This document shows positions 1 through 10,407 of a DNA stretch of 64,000 bases, one piece after another. The notes beneath the pieces are model-generated. The model worked only from the letters and a program-made list of their open reading frames with translations, ran no database searches and was not told where the DNA came from. The stretch lies in assembly GCF_001423405.1 (NCBI RefSeq), contig NZ_LMNS01000006.1, forward strand, positions 1 through 64,000. The letters are read 5' to 3'. The stretch's first letter is position 1. Each line of letters starts with the position of its first letter. Source of the stretch: Methylobacterium sp. Leaf123 (GTDB lineage: Bacteria; Pseudomonadota; Alphaproteobacteria; Rhizobiales; Beijerinckiaceae). The translations under genes were made by a program, and so were the position numbers.

Positions 1-108
1 CACGGCGTCGGCGACCCGCCGCAGCTCGCTCTCCGGCAGAAGCCGGAGACGATCCGGCGTCTCAAGACCCTCAAGGATCGTCGTGTCCGCTAGTGCCAAA
101 GCCTTCAC
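1..108 (-). CDS. dxs: 1-deoxy-D-xylulose-5-phosphate synthase, N-terminal fragment (partial)
   Basis: Only 36 codons are inside the window; the gene runs off the left edge. The stretch reading ETPDRLRLLPESELRRVADA matches the start of DXS proteins, where a TP-(D/E)-(D/Q)-LR-x-L-x-x-x-(E/Q)-LRxVAD motif precedes the thiamine-diphosphate domain. DXS makes DXP from pyruvate and glyceraldehyde-3-phosphate for isoprenoid synthesis. The start chosen is GTG at 108 with GAGAGACGG just upstream; a TTG three codons in is possible. The call rests on the N-terminal motif alone, so it is moderate. Confidence 0.6.
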   Translation of the reverse strand, partial: MKALALADTTILEGLETPDRLRLLPESELRRVADAV

Positions 109-428
109 CCGTCTCTCAATGCGTTTCCGTCGGCAGGCGGCTCTTGCAGGGCCGCACGCCCGAATCCTCGAACGCGGCCTGCCTTCGGAATTCGCCCGCC
201 CCCGGAAACAGCTCTCCCCGGGACATATGAACGATCATTCTAGCGCAAACCGATCACGGGATACCATGATCTTGCTGCAACAGCGGCGCGTCTTTCAGAC
301 GATTCGTCCGCTTCGTCTGCCTTCAGAGTTAAGGCAGCCCCACGATTTCACGCGTGACGCGCCCTCAATTATGGATGAAGGCTGCATTGATCAACATCTC
401 CCCCGCTGATCCCCGAGGCTGCCGCCCG
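109..428. other. Intergenic region between divergent genes
   Basis: About 320 bases between the minus-strand dxs-like start and the plus-strand small secreted protein. Both promoters should lie here. Reading frames through it are arginine-rich and lack the codon pattern of the neighbours, so no gene is called. No clear terminator or RNA structure is seen. Confidence 0.5.
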
Positions 429-683
429 ATGCCTATCGCCGCAACGTTATCGGCCACGGCCGCGCTGGCGCTCGCCCTGATCGGCGGAAGCGCGGCCTGG
501 GCGGCGGATGCCGGCAGGCCCCGGCCCAGCGCAGCGAGCTGCCCCGACGACGTCCGCTGCCGTCGCCCGCCGGGACCGCCGGACCGTGACATCCGCCCGC
601 TGATCGATCCGCTCGGACGCCCCTGCGGCTTCCGCTGGCGGGAGACGCCGTCCGGCCCCCGCCGCGTCCGGGTCTGCTACTAA
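429..683 (+). CDS. Small secreted proline/arginine-rich protein of unknown function
   Basis: An 84-residue protein beginning MPIAATLSATAALALALIGG, a clear Sec signal peptide ending near AAWAAD. The mature part is rich in Pro and Arg, has cysteines in a SCPDDVRCRRPPG segment, and ends GFRWRETPSGPRRVRVCY. I do not recognise the family. The start at 429 is preferred over the upstream ATG at 354 because it gives a proper signal peptide. It lies 7 bases upstream of the secreted nuclease gene on the same strand, so the two may be cotranscribed. Confidence 0.6.
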   Translation: MPIAATLSATAALALALIGGSAAWAADAGRPRPSAASCPDDVRCRRPPGPPDRDIRPLIDPLGRPCGFRWRETPSGPRRVRVCY

Positions 684-690
684 CCTGGCG

Positions 691-1629
691 ATGGCACTGC
701 GTTCCCTCGTTCCGGCCCTTCTACTGGTCGTCATCTCCCACGCGGCGATCGCGCAGGCCCTGCCGGAGGTGTCCCGGATCCTGCCGGAGGTGTCCCGGAT
801 CCTGCCGGAGGCGTCCCGGGTCCTGCCGGGGGCTCCGGCCTGCCCGGCCATGTTCGCGGACGGCCGGGCGCCGACGCTGACCAATCCGAAGCTCGCCGAC
901 AGAGCCGTGCCGCTCTGCTTCGAGGCCTTCGCCGTGCTGCATTCGGGCGTGTCGCGCACGCCGCTCTACGCCGCCGAGCGTCTGACGCGCCGGAGCGTGT
1001 CCGCCGCCCGCCGGGTCGAGCGCGCCGACGCCTTCCACGACGAGGACCGGCTACCCGAGGACGACCGCGCGAGCCTCGCCGACTACCTGCGGAGCGGCTA
1101 CGACCGCGGCCATCTCGCCCCGGCCGGCGACATGCCGAGCGCGGTCGCCCAGGCCGAATCCTTCAGCCTCGCCAACATCGTGCCCCAGAACCGGGCGCTG
1201 AACCGCAGCCTCTGGGCGGCGATCGAGGAGAGCGTGCGCCGGCTCGCCAGCGCGCGCGGCGAGATCTTCGTCGTAACCGGCCCGATCTTCGAGGGCCGCT
1301 CAATCGGGGCGATCAAGGGGCGGGTGCTGGTGCCGACCCAGATGTTCAAGGCGATCTACGATCCGCGCACCGGCGAGGCCGGGGCCTATCTCGTGCCGAA
1401 TGCGGCGGGGGCGGAGTGGCGCGCGGTCTCGCTCGCGACCCTGCGGGAAACGGCGGGGCTCGACGTATTCCCGTCGCTGCCCGAGGCGAGCAAGGCCAAG
1501 GCGATGACGCTGCCCGAGCCGCAGGAATTCTCCCGCGGCGGCCAGGAATCCTTCGCCGACTTCCTCAAGCAACTGGCCATCGATGTGCTGCGCCGGCTCT
1601 GGCGCGAGCTGATGCGCGCGATCTTCTGA
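691..1629 (+). CDS. Secreted DNA/RNA non-specific endonuclease (NUC1 / beta-beta-alpha-metal type)
   Basis: A 312-residue protein with a signal peptide (about residues 1-22), a short seven-residue repeat (PEVSRIL, three copies, about residues 25-45), then a NUC1-type nuclease domain. The catalytic motif DRGH is at residues 138-141 in YDRGHLAPAGDM, with His141 the expected general base, and the metal-binding Asn lies in SLANIVPQNRALN. This family cleaves single- and double-stranded nucleic acids with Mg2+, often outside the cytoplasm, so a nutritional or defensive role is inferred. The C-terminal tail (last 30 residues) is amphipathic and Arg-rich. No immunity gene is evident next to it. Confidence 0.85.
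   Translation: MALRSLVPALLLVVISHAAIAQALPEVSRILPEVSRILPEASRVLPGAPACPAMFADGRAPTLTNPKLADRAVPLCFEAFAVLHSGVSRTPLYAAERLTRRSVSAARRVERADAFHDEDRLPEDDRASLADYLRSGYDRGHLAPAGDMPSAVAQAESFSLANIVPQNRALNRSLWAAIEESVRRLASARGEIFVVTGPIFEGRSIGAIKGRVLVPTQMFKAIYDPRTGEAGAYLVPNAAGAEWRAVSLATLRETAGLDVFPSLPEASKAKAMTLPEPQEFSRGGQESFADFLKQLAIDVLRRLWRELMRAIF
760..822 (+). repeat. Three tandem 21-bp repeats inside the nuclease gene
   Basis: The unit ctgccggaggtgtcccggat-c occurs twice exactly and a third time with two changes (a T to C and an A to G), followed by a partial fourth copy (ctgccggg). It codes for the seven-residue unit LPEVSRI just after the signal peptide. The period is a multiple of three, so copy-number change would keep the frame. 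It looks like a minisatellite in the linker between the signal peptide and the catalytic domain. Confidence 0.9.
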
Positions 1630-1639
1630 GGAGCCCCCG

Positions 1640-1918
1640 ATGCCGCGCCGCAAAGCCGATCCCGCCCTCCCCTTCCGCCCCTTCGCGGAGGATGCCGGCG
1701 TCCAAACCTTCGCGGGCTTCTCCATCGAGAACGGCACGCGCCGTATCGCCCTGCATGGCAGCCTCGACCTCACCCGCGACCGAGCGGGGTTGAAGCGGGC
1801 GAGGGCGCTGAAGAGCCTGCTCGATGCGGTGGTCGCCACCCTCGAAGCGGAGGATCTGCCGGACGCCGTGCCCGAGGAGCCGGAGACGGCCGAGCCGGCG
1901 CGCAACCCTTTCGCTTGA
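1640..1918 (+). CDS. Conserved-looking hypothetical protein, 92 aa
   Basis: Starts 10 bases after the nuclease stop with the ribosome-binding sequence GAGGAGCCCCCG ahead of ATG, so it is probably in the same transcript. The protein has no signal peptide or membrane segment. Its middle ([20 protein letters not shown]) looks like a small beta-sheet and the C-terminal third is acidic ([17 protein letters not shown]). I do not recognise the family. The coding pattern (GC-rich third positions) supports it as real. Confidence 0.65.
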   Translation: MPRRKADPALPFRPFAEDAGVQTFAGFSIENGTRRIALHGSLDLTRDRAGLKRARALKSLLDAVVATLEAEDLPDAVPEEPETAEPARNPFA

Positions 1919-2153
1919 GGCGCACCGCCCTCATATCAGGATCGGTATCCGGCCCTCGCCTGTCCGGCCTTCGCCTTGCCCCTGCGGAGCGGCCCTGATA
2001 CTCGAACACGAAATTCTTCATCCGCGAGCGGACGGCGCCCCGCGCGGCATGGCTCGAGCATCTTGGCTCGACAGAGCCAGCCTCGTGCGAGAGGCCACGC
2101 ATCCGCGACCGCCGGCCCGACCGGCCCCCACGCTTCACGCAGGACGAACGCAC

Positions 2154-3806
<1,653 letters not shown>

Positions 3807-3913
3807 TCGCCTGAGTGCCTCTCACGCCCCCTGGTGCGCCGCCCTGACCAACGTGGAGCCGTTCGGCAACCGGGAGTCATGTGAGGCACTCTGAACCTCG
3901 GCTCTCCTTCCCT

Positions 3914-4025
3914 CCGCCTCATCCTGAGGTGCCCGCGTCAAGCGGGCCTCGAAGGATCCTCCAGATCGCTCGCGATCCCTGGAAGACCCTTCGAGGCCGC
4001 TTCGCGGTACCTCAGGGTGAGGCGG
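3914..4025. repeat. Long imperfect inverted repeat (intergenic palindromic element)
   Basis: The left end CCGCCTCATCCTGAGG pairs with the right end CCTCAGGGTGAGGCGG with one mismatch, and the inner parts (GCCTCGAAGGATCCTCCA and TGGAAGACCCTTCGAGGC) pair again, giving a hairpin of about 110 bases. It sits between the convergent ettA and deoB genes. CCTCATCCTGAGG palindromes of this kind are common dispersed repeats in Rhizobiales genomes. It could act as a transcription barrier between the two genes. Confidence 0.85.
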
Positions 4026-4052
4026 ATTGATGGGAGCGCAGGCGCAAGCCCC

Positions 4053-5273
4053 TCACCACCACGCCTTACCCGCGCCGAGCGGCGGCAGGCCGAGATGGGC
4101 CGCCACCGAAGCGCCGATATCGGCGAAGGTGTCGCGCCGCCCGATCGAACCGGGCGCGACCTTCGGCCCGAAGGCCAGCACCGGCACCTGCTCGCGGGTG
4201 TGCTCGGTGCCGGTCCAGGTCGGGTCGTTGCCGTGGTCGGCGGTGATGAGGCAGAGATCGCCGGGCTTCAGGACCGCGTGGATCTCGGGCAGGCGCGCGT
4301 CGAAGGCTTCCAGTTCGGCGGCGTAGCCCGGCACGTCGCGGCGGTGGCCGTGCTCGGTGTCGAAATCCACGAGGTTGAGGAAGACGAAGCCCCCCTCCGG
4401 CAGTCCGGCGAAGGCGTCGAGCGCCGCGTCGAGGCAGGCGGCGTTGCCGGCGGGCTTGATCTCGCGGCCGGTGGCGCGGTGGGCAAAGATGTCGCCGATC
4501 TTGCCGACGCTCACGACGGCGCGGCCGGCGGCCTCCAGCCGGTCGAGCAGCGTCCCGGCGGGCGGCGCGACGGAAAAATCCTTGCGGCGGCTGGTGCGGC
4601 GGAAGCCGTCCGTCTCGCTGCCGAGGAAGGGCCGGGCGATGACCCGGCCGACGCGGTAGGAGTCGCAGAGTTCGCGCGCGATCCGGCAGGTCTCGTAGAG
4701 CCGCTCCAGCCCGAACACCTCCTCGTGCGCGGCGATCTGGAACACGCTGTCGGCCGAGGTGTAGCAGATCGGCTTGCCCGTCCGGACATGCTCGGCCCCG
4801 AACGCATTGATGATCGCGGTGCCCGACGCGTGGCAATCGCCGAGGATGCCCGGCAGCCCTGCTTGTTCGATCAACGCCGCCGTCAGTTCGGCCGGGAAAG
4901 CCGGCTGCGTATCGGGGAAGTGGCCCCAGGCCTCCCGCACCGGCACGCCCGCAATCTCCCAATGGCCTGACGGGGTGTCCTTGCCGGCCGCGGTCTCGAC
5001 GGCGTGGCCCCAGAGCGCCTGCACCGATCCCTCAGGTGCGAGCCCCGGCGGCACGCGCCCGGTGGCGCCCTCGCAGGCCAGCCCGAGGCCGAGCGCGGCG
5101 AGGTTCGGCAGGCGCAGAGGCCCGGCGCGCAGGCCCGGCCGGTCGCCGCCCCCGGCGGCGCAGGCCTCGGCGATGTGCCCGACCGTGTCCGAGCCGGCAT
5201 CGCCGTAGCGGTCGGCATCCGGAGCGCCGCCGATGCCGACGGAATCGAGAACGATGAGGAGGGCGCGGGCCAT
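4053..5273 (-). CDS. deoB: Phosphopentomutase DeoB
   Basis: A 406-residue member of the alkaline-phosphatase superfamily that interconverts ribose-1- and ribose-5-phosphate (and the deoxy forms) in nucleoside salvage. Diagnostic motifs are the N-terminal [17 protein letters not shown] with the metal-binding Asp, the [10 protein letters not shown] segment with the phosphorylated Thr, and the C-terminal metal site [19 protein letters not shown]. The length is usual for the family. It starts 3 bases after the stop of the upstream yejF-like gene on the same strand, so the two are likely cotranscribed. Confidence 0.95.
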   Translation of the reverse strand: MARALLIVLDSVGIGGAPDADRYGDAGSDTVGHIAEACAAGGGDRPGLRAGPLRLPNLAALGLGLACEGATGRVPPGLAPEGSVQALWGHAVETAAGKDTPSGHWEIAGVPVREAWGHFPDTQPAFPAELTAALIEQAGLPGILGDCHASGTAIINAFGAEHVRTGKPICYTSADSVFQIAAHEEVFGLERLYETCRIARELCDSYRVGRVIARPFLGSETDGFRRTSRRKDFSVAPPAGTLLDRLEAAGRAVVSVGKIGDIFAHRATGREIKPAGNAACLDAALDAFAGLPEGGFVFLNLVDFDTEHGHRRDVPGYAAELEAFDARLPEIHAVLKPGDLCLITADHGNDPTWTGTEHTREQVPVLAFGPKVAPGSIGRRDTFADIGASVAAHLGLPPLGAGKAWW

Positions 5274-5276
5274 GCG

Positions 5277-6905
5277 TCAGGCCGGCTCGATCTCGGCGGT
5301 GGTCGCGGCATCCATCTCGAAGGCCGCGGCGAACAGGGTGCGGGTGTAGTCGGTCTTGGGCGCGGCGAAGATCTCTTCGGCTGGGCCCTCCTCGACCACT
5401 TGGCCGTGCTGCATCACCATGACGTAGTTCGAGAGCGCGCGGACCACCTTGAGGTCGTGGCTGATGAACAGGTAGGCGATGCCGCGCTCGCGCTGGAGAT
5501 CGCGCAGGAGCGTCACGATCTGCGCCTGCACCGAACGGTCGAGCGCCGAGGTCGGTTCGTCGAGCACGACGAAGCGGGGCTTCAAGACGATGGCGCGGGC
5601 AATCGCGATGCGCTGGCGCTGACCGCCGGAGAATTCGTGCGGGTAGCGGTCCATCGCCGCCGGATCGAGCCCGACATCGGTGAGGGCCTTCGCCACCAGG
5701 GCGCGGCGCTCGTCGCCTCCCTTCACCAGCCCCTGCACGGCCAACCCCTCGGCGACGATGTCGCCCACCGACATGCGCGGCGAGAGCGAGCCGTAGGGGT
5801 CTTGGAAGACCACCTGCATGTCCTTGCGCAGGGGCCGCATCAGCGCGGGGCCGCGCCCTTCGATGCGCTGCCCGAGGAACACGATCGGCCCCTCGGATTC
5901 CGTGAGCCGCAGGAGAGCGAGGCCTAGGGTGGTCTTGCCCGAGCCGGATTCGCCGACGACGCCGACGGTCTCGCCGGCCCGCACCCGGAGCCGCACCCCA
6001 TCGACCGCCTTGACGTGGCCGACGGTGCGCCGGAGCAGACCCGCCTTGAGCGGAAACCACACCTTGAGCGGCCCGGCCTCGACCAGTTCCTCGGCGTGAT
6101 CGGGCACAGGGTTCGCCCGGCCGGTGGGTTCGGCGGCGAGCAGCCTTTGCGTGTATTCGTGCTGAGGCCGGGTGAAGACCCGATCGACCGGGCCCGCCTC
6201 GACGATCCGGCCGGCGAGCATCACGCAAACCCGATCGGCGATGCGCCGGACGATGCCGAGATCGTGGGTGATGAACAGCATCGCCATGCCGAGCCGCTTC
6301 TGCAGGTCGGCCAGCAGCGCGAGGATCTGCGCCTGGACGGTGACGTCGAGGGCGGTGGTCGGCTCGTCGGCCACCAGCAGATCGGGCTCGCAGGCGAGCG
6401 CCATGGCGATCATGACGCGCTGGCGCTGACCGCCGGACAATTCGTGCGGATAGGCGCCGAGCCGCCGCTCGGCGTCGCGGATGCCGACGAGATCGAGCAG
6501 TTCGAGGATGCGGGCCCGCGCCGCCTTCCCCTTCAGGCCGCGGTGGATCTCCAGCACCTCGCCAATCTGCCGCTGGATGGAATGAAGCGGGTTGAGCGAG
6601 GTCATCGGCTCCTGGAACACCATGGTGATGTCCGCGCCGCGCACCGCGCGCATCTCGCGCTCCGGCAGCGCGAGCAGGTCGCGCCCCTTGAACAGGATCT
6701 TGCCGCCCGGGTGATGGGCGGCGCCGTCGAGCAGCCGCAGGATCGAGAGCGCCGTCACCGATTTGCCGGAGCCGGATTCGCCGACCAGGGCCAGAGTCTC
6801 GCCGCGCTCGATGGCGAAGCTGACGCGGTCCACCGCGCGCGTCTCCCGTGTCCCGCTTCGGAAGGCGACCGAGAGATCCTCGACGGTCAGCAGCGTATCG
6901 GACAT
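5277..6905 (-). CDS. yejF: Dual-domain oligopeptide/microcin C-type ABC transporter ATPase (YejF-like)
   Basis: A 542-residue protein made of two fused ABC ATPase domains, each with Walker A (GESGSGKS and GESGSGKT), Q-loop (FQEP and FQDP), signature ([12 protein letters not shown] and [12 protein letters not shown]) and Walker B ([10 protein letters not shown] and [10 protein letters not shown]). The order and sequence strongly resemble E. coli YejF, the ATPase of the YejABEF peptide importer. The partner yejA, yejB and yejE genes are not in the window, so it is an orphan here, paired with deoB instead. A related oligopeptide or nickel transporter is possible. Confidence 0.88.
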   Translation of the reverse strand: MSDTLLTVEDLSVAFRSGTRETRAVDRVSFAIERGETLALVGESGSGKSVTALSILRLLDGAAHHPGGKILFKGRDLLALPEREMRAVRGADITMVFQEPMTSLNPLHSIQRQIGEVLEIHRGLKGKAARARILELLDLVGIRDAERRLGAYPHELSGGQRQRVMIAMALACEPDLLVADEPTTALDVTVQAQILALLADLQKRLGMAMLFITHDLGIVRRIADRVCVMLAGRIVEAGPVDRVFTRPQHEYTQRLLAAEPTGRANPVPDHAEELVEAGPLKVWFPLKAGLLRRTVGHVKAVDGVRLRVRAGETVGVVGESGSGKTTLGLALLRLTESEGPIVFLGQRIEGRGPALMRPLRKDMQVVFQDPYGSLSPRMSVGDIVAEGLAVQGLVKGGDERRALVAKALTDVGLDPAAMDRYPHEFSGGQRQRIAIARAIVLKPRFVVLDEPTSALDRSVQAQIVTLLRDLQRERGIAYLFISHDLKVVRALSNYVMVMQHGQVVEEGPAEEIFAAPKTDYTRTLFAAAFEMDAATTAEIEPA

Positions 6906-6915
6906 CGAACCCCGG

Positions 6916-6960
6916 CGAACAAAAACGGCCCGCCGCGATCCGGTGTCGGAGCGGCGGGCC
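6916..6960 (-). terminator. Rho-independent terminator of the molybdopterin oxidoreductase gene
   Basis: A perfect 10-bp stem GGCCCGCCGC / GCGGCGGGCC (6927-6936 with 6951-6960) and 14-base loop. On the minus strand it is followed by GTTTTTGTTC. It lies between the stop of the oxidoreductase gene and the yejF start, so it separates the two transcripts. Confidence 0.85.
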
Positions 6961-7010
6961 GAGGGGTTATAGCGCGCGGGGCCGGCCGCGCGAATCGTCT
7001 TCGCGTCGCG

Positions 7011-9191
7011 CTACTGCGCCAGCCCGACCTGCACGAGGTTGTCGCTGAAGGTCGGCGAGTGGCCCATGCCGCCATAGGTCGAGGCGCTGATGACGTTCAC
7101 CGCCCCGTCGCGGTTGAGCGAGTGCCAGTAGCCGAGCGAGGCGATGACGAGGCCCGGCGGCACCTCCTCGGTCACCCGCGCCTGCCCGTGGAAGGCGCCG
7201 CGATCGTTGAACACCCGCACCAGCGCGCCCTCGCCGATCTCGCGGCTCAGCGCGTCGGCCGGGTTGATCAGGATCGTCTGCTCCCCCTGCGCCCGGACCT
7301 TGTGCGCCTCGTTGGCGTATTGCGAGTTGAGGAAGCCGTGGCTCTTCGGCGAGACGATGTTGAGCGGGTAGCGCTCGGCTTGGGTCGGATTCGTCTCCGG
7401 CCGTTCGTTGGCCGGCACGTAGCCCGGCAGCGGATCGAGGGCCTCGCCGCCCTGGAACTGCTCGTACATCTGCCGGAAGGGCGGCGCGACGAAGTTGCCG
7501 CTCGTGATCGCGGCCTCCGAGTAGAACTCGCACTTGCCGGACGGTGTGGGGAAGTTGCCCTCGGCATGCGGGGTGCGCGTGTCGGGATCGCCGATATTGA
7601 GGCGGTACCAGCCGTGCTGGCGGAAATGGTCCATGCCGATGCCGCCGAGCTTCGGGCTCTCCCAATCGAGATACCATTCCATGAGTTCGGTCTCGCTCAT
7701 GGAGAACTGGGGCTCGGTGAAGCCGAAGGTCTTGGCGAGCCGCCGGAACAGCTCGGCATTCGAGACCGTCTCACCCGGCGGCTCGATCGCCTTCTGGTTC
7801 AGGGTGAAGAAGAAGTGCCCCCAGGAGAACATCATGTCGTCGTGCTCGGCCGCCATGGTGGCCGGGAGCAGGATGTCGGCGTAGCGGGCGGTGTCGGTGA
7901 CGAAGTGTTCGCTGACGACCGTGAACAGATCCTCGCGGGCCAGCCCGCGCTTGATCTTGGCGGTCTCGGTCGAGTTCGAGACCGGGTTGGCGTTGTAGAC
8001 CATCAGGGCGTGGATGCCGGGCTCGATCCCCGCCTCGCCGGTCAGCACCTCGCCGAGCTTGAGCACGTTGAGCACCCGCGTGCCCTCCGGGATCAGGTCC
8101 GGCCGGCACACCCGGTCCCAATGCACTGGGAATTCCCACAGCGGCATCTGGTAGACGCCGCCGCCCGGATCCTTCCACGACCCCGTCAGGGCGGGAAGCG
8201 AGAAGATCGCGCGCAGGGCCTGGGCGCCGCCGGCGCTGCGCTCCACTGCCACGCCGGGCCGAAGCGCCGCGTTGCGGGTGGTGGCGTATTCGCGCGCGAG
8301 TTGTCGGATGTCCTCGGCCGGGATGCCGCAGATCTCCGACGCGTATTCCGGCGTGAAGGCCTGCGCCCGCTCCTTCAGCGGCTCGAAGCCCACCGTGTGC
8401 CGGGCGATGTAGTCGTCGTCGGTCAGGCCCTCTTCGATGATGACGCGGATCATCGCCATGGCGAGCGCGCCGTCAGTGCCGGGCTTGGGCATCAGGTGCC
8501 AGTCGGCCTGGGCGGCGGTGCGCGAGCGGTAGGGGTCGATCACGATGACGCGGGCGCCGTGGCGCTGCGCCTCCTTCACCACGTGCCAGTGGTGGATGTT
8601 GGTCGAGACCGAGTTGCAGCCCCAGATCACGATGAGCTTCGATTGCGCGAAGCTCATCGGGTCGGTGCCGTTGGTCGGGCCCACCGTGAGCAGCCACGCG
8701 GTGCAGGAGCCCGAGCCGCAGAAGGTCTTCTCGGCCACCGTCGCGCCGAGGCGGTTGAAGAAGGCGTCACCCACGGTGAGCCCCTGCACCACGCCCTCGT
8801 TGCCGAGATAGTTGTAGGGAAGGATCGCTTCCGCCCCGTGCGTCTCGATGATGCCGGTGAAGCGGCGGTGGATCTCAGAGAGCGCCTCCTCCCAGGTGAT
8901 CCGCTCGAACTGACCGCTGCCCTTCGGGCCGGCGCGGCGCATCGGGTAGAGGATGCGGTCGGGGTTGTAGTGGTGGCGGTCGAAGTCCTTGAGCTTGCCG
9001 CAGAGCGCGCCGCGGGTCATCGGGTGGTCGGGGTTGCCGCGCACATCGATCAGCCGGCCGTTCTCGACGGTGTAGATCATCGAGCAGGTGTCGGGGCAGT
9101 CGTGCGGGCAGGCGCCGAGCCGGGTGACGGCTTCGGAAACGGACTTGGCAGCCGCCTCGGCGTCGATCTCCGAGATGCGCTCTTCGAGCAT
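7011..9191 (-). CDS. Molybdopterin-containing oxidoreductase (DMSO reductase / formate dehydrogenase superfamily)
   Basis: A 726-residue protein. The N terminus carries a 4Fe-4S motif, CPHDCPDTC plus a later Cys in GALCGKL, followed by the molybdopterin-binding domains and a C-terminal dinucleotide-binding domain (SPKSHGFLNSQYAN). No Tat signal is seen, so it is probably cytoplasmic. The likely Mo-ligand region is FCGSGSCTAW, which could supply Cys or Ser. The substrate cannot be read from the sequence; formate dehydrogenase-like is one option, but no NADH- or iron-sulfur-subunit gene is adjacent. Start ATG 9191 is chosen because AGGAGG lies 6 bases upstream. Confidence 0.85.
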   Translation of the reverse strand: MLEERISEIDAEAAAKSVSEAVTRLGACPHDCPDTCSMIYTVENGRLIDVRGNPDHPMTRGALCGKLKDFDRHHYNPDRILYPMRRAGPKGSGQFERITWEEALSEIHRRFTGIIETHGAEAILPYNYLGNEGVVQGLTVGDAFFNRLGATVAEKTFCGSGSCTAWLLTVGPTNGTDPMSFAQSKLIVIWGCNSVSTNIHHWHVVKEAQRHGARVIVIDPYRSRTAAQADWHLMPKPGTDGALAMAMIRVIIEEGLTDDDYIARHTVGFEPLKERAQAFTPEYASEICGIPAEDIRQLAREYATTRNAALRPGVAVERSAGGAQALRAIFSLPALTGSWKDPGGGVYQMPLWEFPVHWDRVCRPDLIPEGTRVLNVLKLGEVLTGEAGIEPGIHALMVYNANPVSNSTETAKIKRGLAREDLFTVVSEHFVTDTARYADILLPATMAAEHDDMMFSWGHFFFTLNQKAIEPPGETVSNAELFRRLAKTFGFTEPQFSMSETELMEWYLDWESPKLGGIGMDHFRQHGWYRLNIGDPDTRTPHAEGNFPTPSGKCEFYSEAAITSGNFVAPPFRQMYEQFQGGEALDPLPGYVPANERPETNPTQAERYPLNIVSPKSHGFLNSQYANEAHKVRAQGEQTILINPADALSREIGEGALVRVFNDRGAFHGQARVTEEVPPGLVIASLGYWHSLNRDGAVNVISASTYGGMGHSPTFSDNLVQVGLAQ

Positions 9192-9270
9192 CGTGTTCCT
9201 CCTCATGAGGCCGGATCTTGGCGTCCGGCTCTTGCAAGCATCGAGCCTAGCGCGCGGAACGCAGGAAAAA

Positions 9271-9301
9271 TAGTACAATTCTTAGAACGGTACTAAGGTA
9301 C
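9271..9301. promoter_or_regulatory. Candidate operator, inverted repeat TAGTAC-N13-GTACTA
   Basis: TAGTAC (9271-9276) is mirrored by GTACTA (9290-9295), and a third GTAC follows at 9298-9301, all in an AT-rich island between the oxidoreductase and the divergent transglycosylase. The spacing would place the half-sites about two helical turns apart. It could be a regulator site for the oxidoreductase gene; no regulator gene is adjacent. Confidence 0.4.
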
Positions 9302-9357
9302 AACCCTCTGGCGAAGCGTCAGGCCCGGCACAATGATGCCCATCAGCAGGGCAGACC

Positions 9358-10344
9358 GTGGCGAGGAAGCGCGCGGCCATCCCCTTCCCGGGCCGGCGCC
9401 CTAAATCAGCCGCCGTGTCTCGTTTCGCCCTCGTTCTTCTGCCGGCCGCCCTCGCCGTGCTCGCCGGTCCCTCGCGTGCGGCCCCCTCGCCCGAGAGCGA
9501 GACGGTGGAGCAGGCGCTCTGCCGGCTGATCGAGGATTCGGCCAAGGCGCGGAAGCTTCCGGTGCCGTTCCTGACCCGCCTGATCTGGCGCGAGAGCGCG
9601 TTTCGCGTCGGCGTGGTGAGCCCGGCCGGCGCACAGGGCGTGGCGCAGTTCATGCCGGGCACGGCCAAGGATCGCGGGCTCAGCGATCCGTTCGACCCCG
9701 AACAGGCGATCCCGCACGCGGCGCATTTCCTGGCCGATCTCAAGCGGCAGTTCGGCAATCTCGGCCTCGCGGCGGCGGCCTATAATGGCGGGCCGGGGCG
9801 CGTCTCGGCCTGGCTCGCCGGCAGCGGCGGCCTGCCTGCGGAGACGCGGGCCTACGTCATCGGCATCACCGGGCGCCCGGCGGAGGATTGGCGGCCGAAC
9901 GCCAGCGTCGAGATGCCGGAGGGCGCCGATCCGGCGGCGAAGAAGGCCGAGGGCAAGAAGACCGAGGGAACACTGGAGGACAAGCCGCCCCCGCCGGAGG
10001 CCGAGACGCAGAGCTGCCTTCAGGTCACCGCCGCCTTGCGCATCCCGTCGCGCGGAGATCGCTTTGCCCTGTCCGTCGAGGGCGGCCCGGCCGCCCCCTG
10101 GGGCGTGCAGCTCGCCGGCAACTTCTCGAAGTCGCTGGCGCTGGCGAGCTTCCAGCGCGCACGGGTTCGCTACACCAGCGTGATCGGCGAGGTGCGCCCG
10201 ATGATCGTCGGCACCCGCCTGCGCTTTCGCGGCACGCGCACCTTCTACCGGGTGCGCATCCCCGCCGAGAGCCGGAACGCGGCCGACGGCCTCTGCCAGA
10301 AGATCCGCAGTGTCGGCGGCGCCTGCATCGTCCTGAGGACATAA
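9358..10344 (+). CDS. Lytic transglycosylase (SLT domain) with C-terminal SPOR-like region
   Basis: A 328-residue secreted or membrane-anchored protein. After a hydrophobic segment (about residues 22-42) comes an SLT-type transglycosylase domain: RLIWRESAF with catalytic Glu79, AQGVAQFMPGTA, and AAAYNGGPGRVSAWL. A charged linker (KKAEGKKTEG) leads to a C-terminal domain of about 100 residues (PWGVQLAGNFSKSLALASF ... CIVLRT) with the look of a SPOR peptidoglycan-binding fold. It would cleave the glycan backbone at MurNAc-GlcNAc bonds. The start is GTG; no ATG fits the signal peptide better. Confidence 0.88.
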   Translation: MARKRAAIPFPGRRPKSAAVSRFALVLLPAALAVLAGPSRAAPSPESETVEQALCRLIEDSAKARKLPVPFLTRLIWRESAFRVGVVSPAGAQGVAQFMPGTAKDRGLSDPFDPEQAIPHAAHFLADLKRQFGNLGLAAAAYNGGPGRVSAWLAGSGGLPAETRAYVIGITGRPAEDWRPNASVEMPEGADPAAKKAEGKKTEGTLEDKPPPPEAETQSCLQVTAALRIPSRGDRFALSVEGGPAAPWGVQLAGNFSKSLALASFQRARVRYTSVIGEVRPMIVGTRLRFRGTRTFYRVRIPAESRNAADGLCQKIRSVGGACIVLRT

Positions 10345-10407
10345 CTCCCAACGTCGCCACCCCGCGGCCATGAATCCGCCGCGACCGCCACGTCAATCAC
10401 GGGCCAC

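Noticed and set aside
83..409. A 108-residue plus-strand frame at the left edge
   Set aside because: It runs over the dxs-like N terminus on the other strand and into a promoter region, with low-quality composition.
3914..4025. Possible CRISPR or insertion-sequence end
   Set aside because: A single imperfect palindrome without repeats at regular spacing and without a transposase; it fits a dispersed intergenic element.
6015..9296. A 1093-residue open frame on the plus strand opposite yejF and the oxidoreductase
   Set aside because: It is the antisense shadow of two clear minus-strand genes, has Arg/Gly/Val-rich repetitive composition, and no domain.
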